A stretch of DNA of 64,000 nt from Empedobacter falsenii (lineage in GTDB: Bacteria > Bacteroidota > Bacteroidia > Flavobacteriales > Weeksellaceae), in contig NZ_CP040908.1 of the NCBI RefSeq assembly GCF_013488205.1, positions 1,217,876-1,281,875 on the forward strand. Reading direction: 5' to 3'. The position numbers and the translations under genes were made by a program. Below the pieces are notes generated by a model. The model was not told the DNA's origin. It did not search any database and saw nothing but the letters and a program-made list of their open reading frames with translations. Of the stretch, positions 51,424-60,803 are shown piece after piece; positions within the stretch are counted from its first letter, which is position 1, and each line of letters starts with the position of its first letter.

Positions 51424-54246
51424 ATGAAGAAAATTTTACTATTATGTGGTATGGCGCTAGGAATTGGCGCGAATGCACAAGTCTCAGTTAAAGAGGGGTT
51501 CGAAGGAACGCTTCCGTCGACTTGGGTTGGAGCTGGAGGTTATACACCAGCTAACTATACAGGAGTGTATAATAACGCGGGGTGTACTGGAGCTGATAGA
51601 GCTTGGGGAGCTGCTTTAGTGGGAACTGCTGCCTCTGGAAAAACAGCTACTCTTACTTATACTAAGCCTGCAGCGATGGTGACTAATGGAAAGCAAGTTG
51701 ACATTAGCTTTGATTATGTCATAGAGGATTTCTTACAAAATAATGTAGGGGAACTTAAAGGAGATATTCTTGTACAATATTCTACTGCTTCTACAGGGAC
51801 TACTTTTACAACAGTTTCTACGATTCCATATAGTGGAACAACAGGTGAATGTGTACATGTTACAGCCTCTATAGCTGATGGAATTGTTAATGGAGCAAAT
51901 TTTAGGTTTAGAATTTCAGTAACAAGTTCAAGTGCGAATAATACTAACGGAGCATTAGTATTTTTAGATAATATTTCTATTTTACAAAAGGTTGATGCTC
52001 TTCCAAGTTGTACTACTCTTTCTACTCCAGTAGATGGTGCGACAGGTGTTTTTGTTAGACCAACTTTTACATGGGGAATTGCTGCAAATGCACATGCTTA
52101 CAAATTGTATTTAGGAAGTGTGTCAGCTAATTACAATGCAATAAATGGAGAAGAACTATCTTCAGGTTATATGTTACCTGCAGCTCAAGCGTTGGCGGCT
52201 AATACGAAATATTTTGCTAAAATTGTTGCAACTAATAGTTTAGGAGATGCTGTAGGTTGTGTGGAAACTACATTTACAACAGGTGAAAATGCGTTAGCTC
52301 CTTATTGTGGACCGATTATTACTACTATTCCTGCTCAGATGTTCCCAATCAAATCATTCAAATTTGGAGATGTTGAAAAAATATCTGATGAAACGGCTAC
52401 TACTTTTGGAGCGTTTGAAGCTCATCAAAATTTTACAACAACAAAATTCGAAATGAATGATGATGTAACGTCAGTGCCATTTACTTTATCTGGAATAGGA
52501 TCAGGAAGTAATAATTTTGCTGCTACTATATACGTCGACTGGAATGAAGATGGTGATTTTGATGATGCGGGAGAAGCTTATTTCAATACAACAGCAACAA
52601 TGTTGGTGTCAAATGTTGTAACAGGTGGTGTAATTAATTTAAAAGGAGATTTAGTTATTCCAACAGGTGTTAAAGCCGGAGACAAGAGAATGAGAGTGAA
52701 GTATAATTTCACAAATACTTCTGTTATTCATAATGCTCTTTCTACTGCTTGTTCAGATATTGGAAATGGTCAAGTAGAAGAGTATACAATTAATGTAAAA
52801 TCTACTGCACTTACATATTGTGATGCTCAAGCGACTTCTACAAGTAATAGTTTTGAAAGAATTGTTAATGTTAAATTCGCGGATATAGATAATGCTTCGA
52901 CAGCTTTATATAATAATAACGGATACGAAGATTTCACTAATATTGTAGGGAATGTTCAAACTAATAATAAATACCCAATTGAGGTTAAGATTTCTAATTT
53001 CTATGGTGATAAAACAAGTGTTTGGATAGATTATAATCAAGATGGAGTGTTTACAGACAACGAAAAAACAAATATGACTGTAAATGCAGCTACATCAACT
53101 GGGGTTGTGAAAATTCCTTCTGATGCAAAATTAGGAAAAACTCGTATGAGAGTTAGAACAACATATTCTACAGATCCTCAGCCATGTGGAAACACTACAT
53201 ATGGTCAAGTCGAAGATTATACAATTGATATAAAAGAAGGGGTAGCAACACTTCCTGATTGTGTTACAATTACAGCTCCAATAAAAGATGCAGTTGATGT
53301 AATGACAACTACTAAAATCACTTGGAATACTATTGATAATGCAGATAAATATAAAGTATATATAGGAACTGCTTCTGGAACTTACGATATAGAAGATGGT
53401 AAAGAAGTTACAGAAACAAGTTATAATGTTTCTTTATCTGCCAATACAAAATATTTTGTAAAAGTGGTAGCTTCAAATGAAACGGGTGATGCAACAGGAT
53501 GTGAAGAGATTTCATTCACAACAGCTGCTAACTACACTTACTGTAACAACGGAATTAATATGATTTGTAACGATGGTGATGTTATTGAAAATGTAACATT
53601 TGCAGGAGTTAATAAAGATTCTAGTTGTAGCGGAGCAACAGGTTATTCTGATTTCACATCATTGGTTGCAGAAGTGTCTACTGGAGGAACTTATCCTATT
53701 TCTGTAAAAGTTGGACCTTCAGGTGATGGTTGGTTATATGAATCTGTAGGTGTGTGGATTGATTTTAACCAGAATGGTACTTTTGAAGAAAATGAGTATA
53801 CATACGTAGGAACAGGACTTGCTGAAGTTCTTACTAAAGATGTAATTATTCCTGCTGATGCAAAATTAGGAAAAACAAGAATGAGAGTTGTATTATCTGC
53901 ATCAAAAGCAGATGCTTTTGGTCATCATTTCGCTTGCGGACCAAATAATGCAAACGAGGCATATGGTGAGATGGAAGATTATACTGTTAATGTAGGAAAA
54001 TTAGGCGTGTCAGACATGAGTAAAACTACGATATCAATATATCCTAATCCATTCAAAGATGTGTTAAGAATCTCTGATGTTAAAGATGCTGTTTCTATTG
54101 TTGTTACTGATCTTTCTGGAAGAACATTAGCAAATATGAAACCAGCTACAGAGCTTAATTTATCAGCACTTAGCAAAGGTGTTTATATTGTAACAATTAA
54201 ATATGCTGATGGAAGTACTAAGACAACAAAAGTTGTTAAAAACTAA
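51424..54246 (+). CDS. Large type IX-secreted protein with GEVED and Fn3-like domains
   Basis: 940 residues. A signal peptide (ILLLCGMALGIGANAQ) leads. Residues 20-190 look like a cleaved-adhesin jelly roll (DNISILQKV at its end). Two Fn3-like domains occur at about 195-290 (ending ETTFTT) and 610-700 (ending EISFTT). Three GEVED-type domains, each with a calcium-loop-like stretch such as VDWNEDGDFDDAGE, IDYNQDGVFTDNE and IDFNQNGTFEENE, lie at about 320-455, 460-600 and 705-860. The last 75 residues (SIYPNPFKDVLRI to the terminal KVVKN) form a type A sorting tail. It is exported to the surface or medium; an adhesive role is inferred. Confidence 0.88.
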   Translation: MKKILLLCGMALGIGANAQVSVKEGFEGTLPSTWVGAGGYTPANYTGVYNNAGCTGADRAWGAALVGTAASGKTATLTYTKPAAMVTNGKQVDISFDYVIEDFLQNNVGELKGDILVQYSTASTGTTFTTVSTIPYSGTTGECVHVTASIADGIVNGANFRFRISVTSSSANNTNGALVFLDNISILQKVDALPSCTTLSTPVDGATGVFVRPTFTWGIAANAHAYKLYLGSVSANYNAINGEELSSGYMLPAAQALAANTKYFAKIVATNSLGDAVGCVETTFTTGENALAPYCGPIITTIPAQMFPIKSFKFGDVEKISDETATTFGAFEAHQNFTTTKFEMNDDVTSVPFTLSGIGSGSNNFAATIYVDWNEDGDFDDAGEAYFNTTATMLVSNVVTGGVINLKGDLVIPTGVKAGDKRMRVKYNFTNTSVIHNALSTACSDIGNGQVEEYTINVKSTALTYCDAQATSTSNSFERIVNVKFADIDNASTALYNNNGYEDFTNIVGNVQTNNKYPIEVKISNFYGDKTSVWIDYNQDGVFTDNEKTNMTVNAATSTGVVKIPSDAKLGKTRMRVRTTYSTDPQPCGNTTYGQVEDYTIDIKEGVATLPDCVTITAPIKDAVDVMTTTKITWNTIDNADKYKVYIGTASGTYDIEDGKEVTETSYNVSLSANTKYFVKVVASNETGDATGCEEISFTTAANYTYCNNGINMICNDGDVIENVTFAGVNKDSSCSGATGYSDFTSLVAEVSTGGTYPISVKVGPSGDGWLYESVGVWIDFNQNGTFEENEYTYVGTGLAEVLTKDVIIPADAKLGKTRMRVVLSASKADAFGHHFACGPNNANEAYGEMEDYTVNVGKLGVSDMSKTTISIYPNPFKDVLRISDVKDAVSIVVTDLSGRTLANMKPATELNLSALSKGVYIVTIKYADGSTKTTKVVKN

Positions 54247-54270
54247 CTTTAGATATTAATTTTAATAACA

Positions 54271-54300
54271 AACGCCACCCAATTTGGGTGGCGTTTTTTT
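54271..54300 (+). terminator. Terminator after the type IX-secreted protein
   Basis: A 10-bp GC-rich stem, AACGCCACCC with GGGTGGCGTT, has a 5-base loop and a T7 run. Confidence 0.93.
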
Positions 54301-54645
54301 GATATAATTCTAATCGTTTATAAATTAATTAAACCCTGAATTTGAAATTTTATTTAGTGATAAACCTAATTGTAATAAAACATATAAACATTATATAATT
54401 CAGCTTAGAATCTAAACTTTTAAAGGAAAAGGATACTAACTTTATTTATCTTTTTTATTAATCTACTTTATTAGGTTAAATGCTGATTATTAATTGTTTG
54501 TTAGTGTGCCTAATAAATGTGGAAGATTTATAAATGTGATAATCAAAGTTTGTTAAATTAGGATTTGATATAGTTGAAAATTATAGATATCAACTAAAAT
54601 ATTTGATTAGTATAAATAATAAATGTATTTCTAAAATGATGAAAT
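54301..54645. other. AT-rich intergenic stretch without a recognised feature
   Basis: No ORF of convincing composition, repeat or consensus promoter was found between the two convergent terminators. Confidence 0.5.
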
Positions 54646-54674
54646 AAAAAAAGCTTCCTTATGAAGCTTTTTTT
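54646..54674. terminator. Terminator of the glucosaminidase operon
   Basis: An 11-bp stem, AAAAAAGCTTC with GAAGCTTTTTT, lies just beyond the 3' end of the minus-strand gene. Confidence 0.85.
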
Positions 54675-54687
54675 ATTATTGAGCTTA

Positions 54688-55770
54688 TTATGCTCTAATT
54701 TTTGTTTTCAAATTAATTCGTTGTCCAACTCTTGGCTGTTCACCTGGTTCCATACGATTTAGCTTGTATAAATTGTTAACTTTCACACCAAAACGTTGCG
54801 AAATCGTGTACATATCGTCACCTTCTTGCACTTTGTACGAATAATCAGAACCTTTTGTTTTCTTTTTTCCGAAGAATACAATTTGTCCATCTTTCAATTT
54901 AGAACCCATTTGTATTTCATTGAAATTCGCAATATCCGAAGGAACTTTGTTGTACGTTTTAGAAATTGTCGCAATTGTTTCTCCCGCTTGCGCAACGATA
55001 TAAGGAATATTATTTTTATGATTTTTGATGCGCGTTGTCGGAGTTTGCGTACGAGTTTCGTAAGTAATCGTTTTAGCGTTATTTACAATTGGCTCACTCT
55101 CTACAACATTATCTTTTGGTTGATAAGACGCTAATGCGACTTCTTCTTTGATGGTTTTAGGCTCTTTTTTCGTTTTAGATTTTGACGAATTATTTGCCAA
55201 CATCATATCATCTTGATTGTTGTATAACGTATACAATTTTGCATAAACTTCTTCTGGAGAAATCTTATCAAATTGATCTAAATTATATTTTTCAATTCTC
55301 GAAATTAATTTTGAAGCATATTTTGGATCAGTTGCATAGCCAGATTTTTTCAGACCATTTGCCCAAGCATTATAATCTGTCGGATCTAAAATAAACAAAG
55401 CTTTGTAATATGGTCTTAACGCTAAAAATTTAGAATGATCTCTATAGCTTTCTTCAACTGAAGAATATTTTCTGAAACATTCGCCTTTTGCATCATCATC
55501 GTGATAAATACGAGGTTTATCCAACGACCATTCTTCAGGACCTTTACATTTTATTCCAAAATGATTATTGGCTTGATCGGCTAATTTACTTTGTCCGCCG
55601 CCAGTTTCCAATAAACCTTGAGCCAACGTAATACTTGCCGGAACTTTGTAAAGTTGCATTTCTTCAACAGCTAAAATAGCATGTTTTCGAATGTAAGTTA
55701 TGTCTCTACTTTCTTGTGCTTGCGCCGAAATTGTCAACACTAAGCTAAAAACGTATAACAATTTTTTCAT
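54688..55770 (-). CDS. Secreted N-acetylglucosaminidase with two LysM domains
   Basis: 360 residues with a signal peptide (LLYVFSLVLTISAQAQ). Residues 25-170 are a glucosaminidase domain: KVPASITLAQGLLETGGGQSKLA contains the catalytic glutamate, followed by NNHFGIKCK and the DYNAWANGLKKSGYATDPKYA motif. After a charged linker, two LysM peptidoglycan-binding repeats occur (IPYIVAQAGETIATISKTY, about 250, and YSKV-like YKVQEGDDMYTISQRFG, about 310). It trims cell-wall glycan strands. Its start overlaps the stop of the next upstream gene by 4 bp, showing translational coupling. Confidence 0.9.
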   Translation of the reverse strand: MKKLLYVFSLVLTISAQAQESRDITYIRKHAILAVEEMQLYKVPASITLAQGLLETGGGQSKLADQANNHFGIKCKGPEEWSLDKPRIYHDDDAKGECFRKYSSVEESYRDHSKFLALRPYYKALFILDPTDYNAWANGLKKSGYATDPKYASKLISRIEKYNLDQFDKISPEEVYAKLYTLYNNQDDMMLANNSSKSKTKKEPKTIKEEVALASYQPKDNVVESEPIVNNAKTITYETRTQTPTTRIKNHKNNIPYIVAQAGETIATISKTYNKVPSDIANFNEIQMGSKLKDGQIVFFGKKKTKGSDYSYKVQEGDDMYTISQRFGVKVNNLYKLNRMEPGEQPRVGQRINLKTKIRA

Positions 55771-56684
55771 TCTATAATATTTTTGTTCTTCTTCTTTAAA
55801 AGTTTGTTCATTCCTTCAATTCCTTGCAATCCGCCTGTATGAACCAAAAGAATTTTAGAATTATCACTAAAATAATGATTTTTAATTAATTGAAAAATTC
55901 CAAAAACCATTTTTCCAGTGTAAATAGGATCCAATTGAATATGGTTAATTCGCTTGAAATCATTTACAAAAGTAATTAATTCATCCGAAACTTTCCCATA
56001 TCCGCCAAAATGATAATCATTAAAAATAGTGAAATTCGTTTTATTTGTCAATTTTTCGATTTCATTTTGGATAAAATCTCCCTTTAAACTCGGAAAACCT
56101 AAAACTTTTTGATGAGGTTTCGAGCTTTCAATCAATCCAGCAATTGTTCCACAAGTTCCGATTGCCGAAGCAATAAAATCATATTCGAAACAATCATCGT
56201 ACAGAATTTCTTCACAACCTTTTATTGCAAAATCATTTGTACCTCCTTCTGGAATAACGTAAGTGTTTGGATATTTAGTGTTTAAATGATTAATAAATTC
56301 TACTTCATCCTTTTTTCGGTATTCTTCCCTCGAAATAAAATGCAATTGCATTCCACATTCTTTTGCAAAACGTAATGTAGGATTTTCATCGATTTTATCC
56401 TTCAATTCTTCTCCGCGAATAAAACCGATAGTTTCGAAATGATGTAATAGTCCAGCTGCTGCCGTTGCCGCAATATGATTAGAAAAAGCACCTCCAAATG
56501 TTATCAATTTTTTGAAACCTTGTTTTTCAGCTTCAATAAAATTATATTTCAGTTTTCGGTATTTATTTCCAGAAATTTCGGGATGAATCAAATCTTCTCT
56601 TAATATAGAAAGTTGAATATTAAGAGAAGTTAAATGTTTGATGTCAATGTTTTGAATTTGAGCTTTATAATCGTTCCAAATCAT
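55767..56684 (-). CDS. PLP-dependent ACC deaminase/D-cysteine desulfhydrase family protein
   Basis: 305 residues, fold type II PLP enzyme. The lysine that binds PLP lies in ISGNKYRKLKYN (about 40-48), followed by GGAFSNHIAATAAAG and IPEGGTNDFAIKG and the phosphate loop in IGTCGTIAGLI. Bacteroidota members are annotated as ACC deaminase or D-cysteine desulfhydrase; the sequence does not decide the substrate. Its 3' end overlaps the glucosaminidase gene by 4 bp and its start lies next to the mini-metallopeptidase gene, so three genes form one operon. Confidence 0.85.
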   Translation of the reverse strand: MIWNDYKAQIQNIDIKHLTSLNIQLSILREDLIHPEISGNKYRKLKYNFIEAEKQGFKKLITFGGAFSNHIAATAAAGLLHHFETIGFIRGEELKDKIDENPTLRFAKECGMQLHFISREEYRKKDEVEFINHLNTKYPNTYVIPEGGTNDFAIKGCEEILYDDCFEYDFIASAIGTCGTIAGLIESSKPHQKVLGFPSLKGDFIQNEIEKLTNKTNFTIFNDYHFGGYGKVSDELITFVNDFKRINHIQLDPIYTGKMVFGIFQLIKNHYFSDNSKILLVHTGGLQGIEGMNKLLKKKNKNIIE

Positions 56685-57011
56685 TTAGATATATTTTAGA
56701 AAACTATAAAATTTTCGTTTTTTCAAATAATTCAAATTGTGTTCGTTTGCATAAGCTTCACGCTCAAAACTAATATTGCGATATGCTTTATGTTGATCGC
56801 GATATTGAATTAATCGAATCGCATATTCAATCAAGTAAAAAGGATAAAAGAACACAACCAAAAGTTCGAGTTGCTGAATGATATGAATGGTTTCGTGATT
56901 GATTAAAACTTCATCATTTTTCAGTTTTTTATCTCTCAAAAAAATGAAAGGAAAAATGGTAATTCCAATAAAATTCTTTCGGAATAAATGACTCAAAACA
57001 ACTACAAACAT
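56685..57011 (-). CDS. Very small HExxH protein, possible minimal metallopeptidase
   Basis: 108 residues. It contains INHETIHIIQQLEL, an HExxH zinc motif (H41, E42, H45), and further on FEREAYANEHN, whose glutamate (E88 or nearby) could be the third ligand as in gluzincins. A hydrophobic segment (LLVVFFYPFYLIEYAI) lies between. The layout recalls the DUF4157/M78-type minimal peptidase core but is shorter than known active enzymes. There is no signal peptide in the usual sense. It is in one operon with the PLP enzyme and the glucosaminidase. Activity is not proven. Confidence 0.65.
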   Translation of the reverse strand: MFVVVLSHLFRKNFIGITIFPFIFLRDKKLKNDEVLINHETIHIIQQLELLVVFFYPFYLIEYAIRLIQYRDQHKAYRNISFEREAYANEHNLNYLKKRKFYSFLKYI

Positions 57012-57172
57012 GATTTAGGTAATTCGATTTTGTTGCAAAATTAATCAATCTGTGAAGATATTGATTTAAAAAGCATTAAAAATCGTAAATTTAGAGGAAG
57101 TTTCACAAATAATTATCATACCAAAATTAATGATAGTTTATAGATAAAAGTTGTAATTTCACAGCATTAGAA

Positions 57173-57334
57173 ATGAAAAAGTTTGAAGAAGGAGATTATT
57201 ATTTATCTCCAGAAGGTTTCAGAATATTTACTGAACAATATCTAAAAAGAAGAGGATATTGTTGCAAAAGTGGATGCAAACATTGTCCGTATGGATACGA
57301 CAAAAAAACAGATAAAATAAAGAATAAGAAATAA
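57173..57334 (+). CDS. DUF5522 family small Cys-rich protein
   Basis: 53 residues, ATG at 57173 to TAA at 57334. The sequence begins MKKFEEGDYYLSPEGFRIFT and carries the hallmark RGYCCKSGCKHCPYGY (CCxxxCxxC, about 28-41). This motif defines DUF5522, a small family widespread in Bacteroidota. The four cysteines and histidine would bind a metal or iron-sulfur cluster; the function is unknown. It ends 4 bp before the DUF2911 gene, so they are cotranscribed. Confidence 0.85.
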   Translation: MKKFEEGDYYLSPEGFRIFTEQYLKRRGYCCKSGCKHCPYGYDKKTDKIKNKK

Positions 57335-57338
57335 TTAT

Positions 57339-58073
57339 ATGAAAATAACATCAACAGTTTTAGCTTTGTTAATAGGAAGTTGTGCTTTTGCGCAAATGAA
57401 ATTTCCTGCGGTAAGTTCTCATGCTGAAGTTGAGCAAAAAGTAGGTTTGACAGAATTTGAAATTGAATACAATCGACCAAATGTAAACGGAAGAAAAGTG
57501 TTTGGAAAATTGGTTCTGAATGGAGAAGTTTGGCGAACTGGAGCGAATGAAAATACGGTCATCAAATTTGATAAACCAATCAAAGTGAATGGACAAGAGT
57601 TGGCTGCTGGCGAATATGCGTTGTATAGCATTCCGAACAAAGAGGAGTGGGAGGTAATTTTTTATAAAGACACGAAAAACTGGGGGAATCCGAAAGAGTG
57701 GAAAGAATCGAATATAGCGTTGAAAGTGAAAGCTCCGTCGACAAAATCGATGAATAATAAGACAGAAACGTTTGAGATTCGTTTTACAAATGTGACGCAA
57801 AAATCGGCGAATTTGGTTTTAGCATGGGATAACACAACGGTTGTTTTGGATATTGAAACGAATACAATTAATGAAGTTTTAAAAATGATTGGAGATCAAT
57901 TGAATGAAAATTCTTCTGCAAAAGATTTTTACAATTCAGCAAACTTCTATTATTCGAATAAATTGGATCGAAATCAAGCGTTGAAATGGGTTAATACAGC
58001 TTTAGAAAAAGATGCAAATGCGCCAGATTATTACAAAGAATTGAAAGTTAATTTGGAAAAAAATAAATATTAA
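57339..58073 (+). CDS. DUF2911 family secreted protein
   Basis: 244 residues with a signal peptide (LALLIGSCAFAQ). The DUF2911 domain is clear: EIEYNRPNVNGRKVFGKLV, NGEVWRTGANENTVIKFD, LAAGEYALYSIP and EWEVIFYKDTKNWG. The last 70 residues are helical and tetratricopeptide-like (NSANFYYSNKLDRNQALKWVNTALEKD). The family is common in Bacteroidota, of unknown function, and usually periplasmic. It is coupled to the DUF5522 gene by a 4-bp gap. A hairpin terminator follows. Confidence 0.85.
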   Translation: MKITSTVLALLIGSCAFAQMKFPAVSSHAEVEQKVGLTEFEIEYNRPNVNGRKVFGKLVLNGEVWRTGANENTVIKFDKPIKVNGQELAAGEYALYSIPNKEEWEVIFYKDTKNWGNPKEWKESNIALKVKAPSTKSMNNKTETFEIRFTNVTQKSANLVLAWDNTTVVLDIETNTINEVLKMIGDQLNENSSAKDFYNSANFYYSNKLDRNQALKWVNTALEKDANAPDYYKELKVNLEKNKY

Positions 58074-58075
58074 TT

Positions 58076-58110
58076 AAAAATCCCTTCAAAAATTTTTGAA
58101 GGGATTTTTT
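58076..58110. terminator. Bidirectional terminator between DUF2911 and the ion channel
   Basis: A long stem, AAAAATCCCTTCAAAAA with TTTTTGAAGGGATTTTT, ends in T runs. It directly follows the convergent genes. Confidence 0.88.
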
Positions 58111-58544
58111 TATTGAGTAATATTCTTCTTTAAGATAATTTGTAGGTAAGAAAACATCAACGCAGTTGACCAGCCTACCATCATAATTCCGTTTATAGCT
58201 TCTAATCCAGCCATAATTTTCCATTCGCTATCAATCACAACATCACCGTAACCAACGGTTGTAAAAGTGATTAATGAAAAATAGATTGCTTCTTGAAAAC
58301 TATATAAATTGTCAATATTTGGATTGAAATAAAAAGTAGCCGCCCAAATTGTACATTGTGCACCGTGCAATAAAGTCAAGAAAGATACTGAAATTGCCAT
58401 TTGCCAAAGCACTTCACTAAACGTTAATCGTTGTTTTCTGAGATTAAATTTATGTAGATATTTTAGCGAATAAACCGTAACAGTTGATTGTAAAATAACA
58501 TTTACACAAATAATCAATACACCAAAACATATAATTAGAAACAT
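58110..58544 (-). CDS. Two-helix potassium channel-type ion channel
   Basis: 144 residues from the ATG at 58544; a longer TTG start at 58571 is possible but less likely. The selectivity filter TTVGYGD lies in YFSLITFTTVGYGDVV, flanked by a pore helix and an outer and an inner hydrophobic helix; a further hydrophobic segment leads at the N-terminus (LIICFGVLIICVNVIL). There is no RCK or other regulatory domain. It would form a tetrameric K+ channel in the inner membrane. Monocistronic. Confidence 0.87.
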   Translation of the reverse strand: MFLIICFGVLIICVNVILQSTVTVYSLKYLHKFNLRKQRLTFSEVLWQMAISVSFLTLLHGAQCTIWAATFYFNPNIDNLYSFQEAIYFSLITFTTVGYGDVVIDSEWKIMAGLEAINGIMMVGWSTALMFSYLQIILKKNITQ

Positions 58545-58694
58545 ATTTTTATCAATTATAGATGAGTACAAAAATGTAAAGAATAAAATTTATAAAACAC
58601 TTTTTGAAGCGAAAAATTTTGTAAATTTAATAGAGAAGGAAAATCTAGATATCCTAAATATTTGATAAAATCTGGATTAATAAAGCTTTATTAC

Positions 58695-58702
58695 TAATTT
58701 TG
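58695..58702 (+). promoter_or_regulatory. -7 box before the GHL10 gene
   Basis: TAATTTTG is a perfect TAnnTTTG box, 27 bp before the ATG at 58730. Confidence 0.6.
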
Positions 58703-58729
58703 TAACGCTAAAAATACATATTTCAACGA

Positions 58730-60349
58730 ATGAAAATTAATTTTAAATATATTTTGATGTGTTTCGGAATAGCTACAATTGGCTTATCTTCGTGTGCTTC
58801 AAATAAAAATTCGAAAAAAATAGTTTATAAAAAAGTAGAATCTAAGCAGCCTATAAAACCTGTCGAATCTACGAAGTCAACCATTGCTACTACGCCAAAA
58901 ACTGAAATTCCGAACAAGAAAGATGAAGTTTTTACAGTAAAACTACCTGAAGTAAATCGTGAGTTTCGTGCAGCTTGGGTAGCTTCTGTTGCAAATATTA
59001 ACTGGCCTTCTAAAAAAGATTTGACAACAACGCAACAAAAAGATGAAGCAATAAAGTTGTTGGATATGTTAGAAGCAAACAATTTTAATGCTGTTATTTT
59101 TCAGGTTCGCCCAGCGGCAGATGCTTTGTATAAAAGTAATTTCGAACCTTGGTCTTACTTTTTAACTGGAGAAGAAGGTAAGGCGCCTTCGCCATATTAT
59201 GACCCGTTAGAATTTTGGGTGGAAGAAGCACACAAACGTGGAATTGAGTTGCATGTTTGGTTAAATCCTTACAGAGCGCATCACAGTAGTGGAGGTCCAG
59301 TGACAAACGAATCGATGGTGAAAAGATCGCCAAGTAATGTGGTGAGATTGAAAAATGGCATGTATTGGTTTGATCCTGCTGACAAAAAAACGCAAGATCA
59401 CGTTTCGGAAGTTGTTCGTGATATCGTTTCGCGTTATGATATTGATGGTGTTCATTTTGATGATTATTTCTATCCATATGCATCGTATAATGGTGGTGCA
59501 GACTTTCCAGATAATTCAACTTGGAATGTTTACAAGAATAATGGAGGAATGTTGTCGAGAGCAGATTGGCGTCGTCAAAATGTGAATACAATTATTGAGC
59601 GTATTTATAAAGAAATCAAAGCAGAAAAACCTTTTGTAAAATTTGGTATTAGTCCTTTTGGAATTTGGAAACCAGGATATCCTGCTGGAATTACAGGTTC
59701 TTCGCAATATGATGAATTGTATGCAGATGCAAAATTATGGTTGAACAAAGGTTGGGTTGATTATTTTTCGCCACAATTGTATTGGCCAATTAATTCGACA
59801 GGACAAAGTTTTCCGAAATTATTAGAATGGTGGAAATCAGAAAACACACATAATCGTCATCTTTGGCCAGGTTTGAATACTGTAGAAGTGAAAGTTTCGG
59901 ATAGAACAACTGAGATTACAAATCAGGTAAAAATGGCTGGAGAAATTTTACAAAACAATGTGGGTGTTATTCACTGGAGTATTGCTGGATTAACGAAAAA
60001 TCCTTCGATGTTGAGTTATCTGAAAGAAGGTCCATACAAAGCTAAAGCTTTGGTGCCAACTATGAATTGGATAAAAGCAGATCGTTTGGTAAAACCAAGT
60101 TTGACTGTAAATATGAAAGCGTCAGAAGTTGTGATGAATTGGAATGATTATAAAATGAATTCAAATGTTTCGAAATGGATTTTATACACACGTTACAACA
60201 ACGATTGGGAAACGTCTATTTTGGATAAAACCAAAACAAACCAAACAATTTTGAAACACAAAGATGGTAAAAGTTTAACAGCAGTTGCACTAAAAGCTGT
60301 CGATCGTTTAGGAAACGAAAGTGATTACGTTGCTCAAAAAATTAATTAA
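58730..60349 (+). CDS. GHL10 family glycosidase-like lipoprotein
   Basis: 539 residues. A lipobox (IGLSSC, about 17-22) ends the signal peptide. After a charged linker, the GHL10 (family-10-like) barrel begins REFRAAWVASVANINWPS (about 80) and contains AVIFQVRPAADALY, ELHVWLNPYRA, IDGVHFDDYFYPY and FGISPFGIWKPGYPAG, the conserved blocks with acidic catalytic candidates. The C-terminal 90 residues form a Fn3-like domain. Relatives act on cell-envelope glycans such as denuded peptidoglycan; the substrate here is not proven. Confidence 0.88.
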   Translation: MKINFKYILMCFGIATIGLSSCASNKNSKKIVYKKVESKQPIKPVESTKSTIATTPKTEIPNKKDEVFTVKLPEVNREFRAAWVASVANINWPSKKDLTTTQQKDEAIKLLDMLEANNFNAVIFQVRPAADALYKSNFEPWSYFLTGEEGKAPSPYYDPLEFWVEEAHKRGIELHVWLNPYRAHHSSGGPVTNESMVKRSPSNVVRLKNGMYWFDPADKKTQDHVSEVVRDIVSRYDIDGVHFDDYFYPYASYNGGADFPDNSTWNVYKNNGGMLSRADWRRQNVNTIIERIYKEIKAEKPFVKFGISPFGIWKPGYPAGITGSSQYDELYADAKLWLNKGWVDYFSPQLYWPINSTGQSFPKLLEWWKSENTHNRHLWPGLNTVEVKVSDRTTEITNQVKMAGEILQNNVGVIHWSIAGLTKNPSMLSYLKEGPYKAKALVPTMNWIKADRLVKPSLTVNMKASEVVMNWNDYKMNSNVSKWILYTRYNNDWETSILDKTKTNQTILKHKDGKSLTAVALKAVDRLGNESDYVAQKIN

Positions 60350-60370
60350 GAATTGAATTTCTCTCAATAT

Positions 60371-60398
60371 AAATCCTCAACATAAGTTGAGGATTTTT
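60371..60398. terminator. Terminator between the GHL10 gene and the convergent small gene
   Basis: An 11-bp stem, AAATCCTCAAC with GTTGAGGATTT, has a 4-base loop and a T run. Confidence 0.88.
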
Positions 60399-60752
60399 TT
60401 ATTTTTTTCTCTTTAAAATATAATAAAGCGCATCGTTATCATTTTCTTTTGATGTGTAGGCAAACTGAAATTCATATCCGTTTTCAGACATAAAATTCAA
60501 CGCATCAATCATCGAATTGAATTTCACTGAAATTCCGCGTTCATCTTTTATTTTCAAACCATTTTTCAGTGAAAAAGATTTGGTTTCTTGTCCAAAATCC
60601 AATCGAATATTCATTTTTGTACTCAAACCTCGCCCAGTTCCAATAATCTGTACATAATCAACATTGATATCTTTAATCGGAACATCATTTACAGTTTGCG
60701 CAACCGAAAAATTACCGATGAATAATCCCAAAATAAGTGCTAATTTTTTCAT
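60399..60752 (-). CDS. Small secreted protein, DUF4177-like
   Basis: 117 residues with a signal peptide (LALILGLFIGNFSVAQ). The mature part has DYVQIIGTGRGLSTKMNIRLDFG and, near the C-terminus, SMIDALNFMSENGYEFQFAY followed by YYILKRKK, a layout like the small DUF4177 fold. No catalytic residues are seen. It is monocistronic and lies next to a palindromic repeat (60804-60907). Confidence 0.7.
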   Translation of the reverse strand: MKKLALILGLFIGNFSVAQTVNDVPIKDINVDYVQIIGTGRGLSTKMNIRLDFGQETKSFSLKNGLKIKDERGISVKFNSMIDALNFMSENGYEFQFAYTSKENDNDALYYILKRKK

Positions 60753-60803
60753 AAGTTTTAAATTTTGATAAAGATATTTATTTTCGAATGAAAGAAAAAA
60801 GCT

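Noticed and set aside
57369-57800. Minus-strand ORFs opposite the DUF2911 gene
   Set aside because: The composition (Arg/Phe/Ser rich) is that of an antisense shadow, and the DUF2911 domain is clear on the plus strand.
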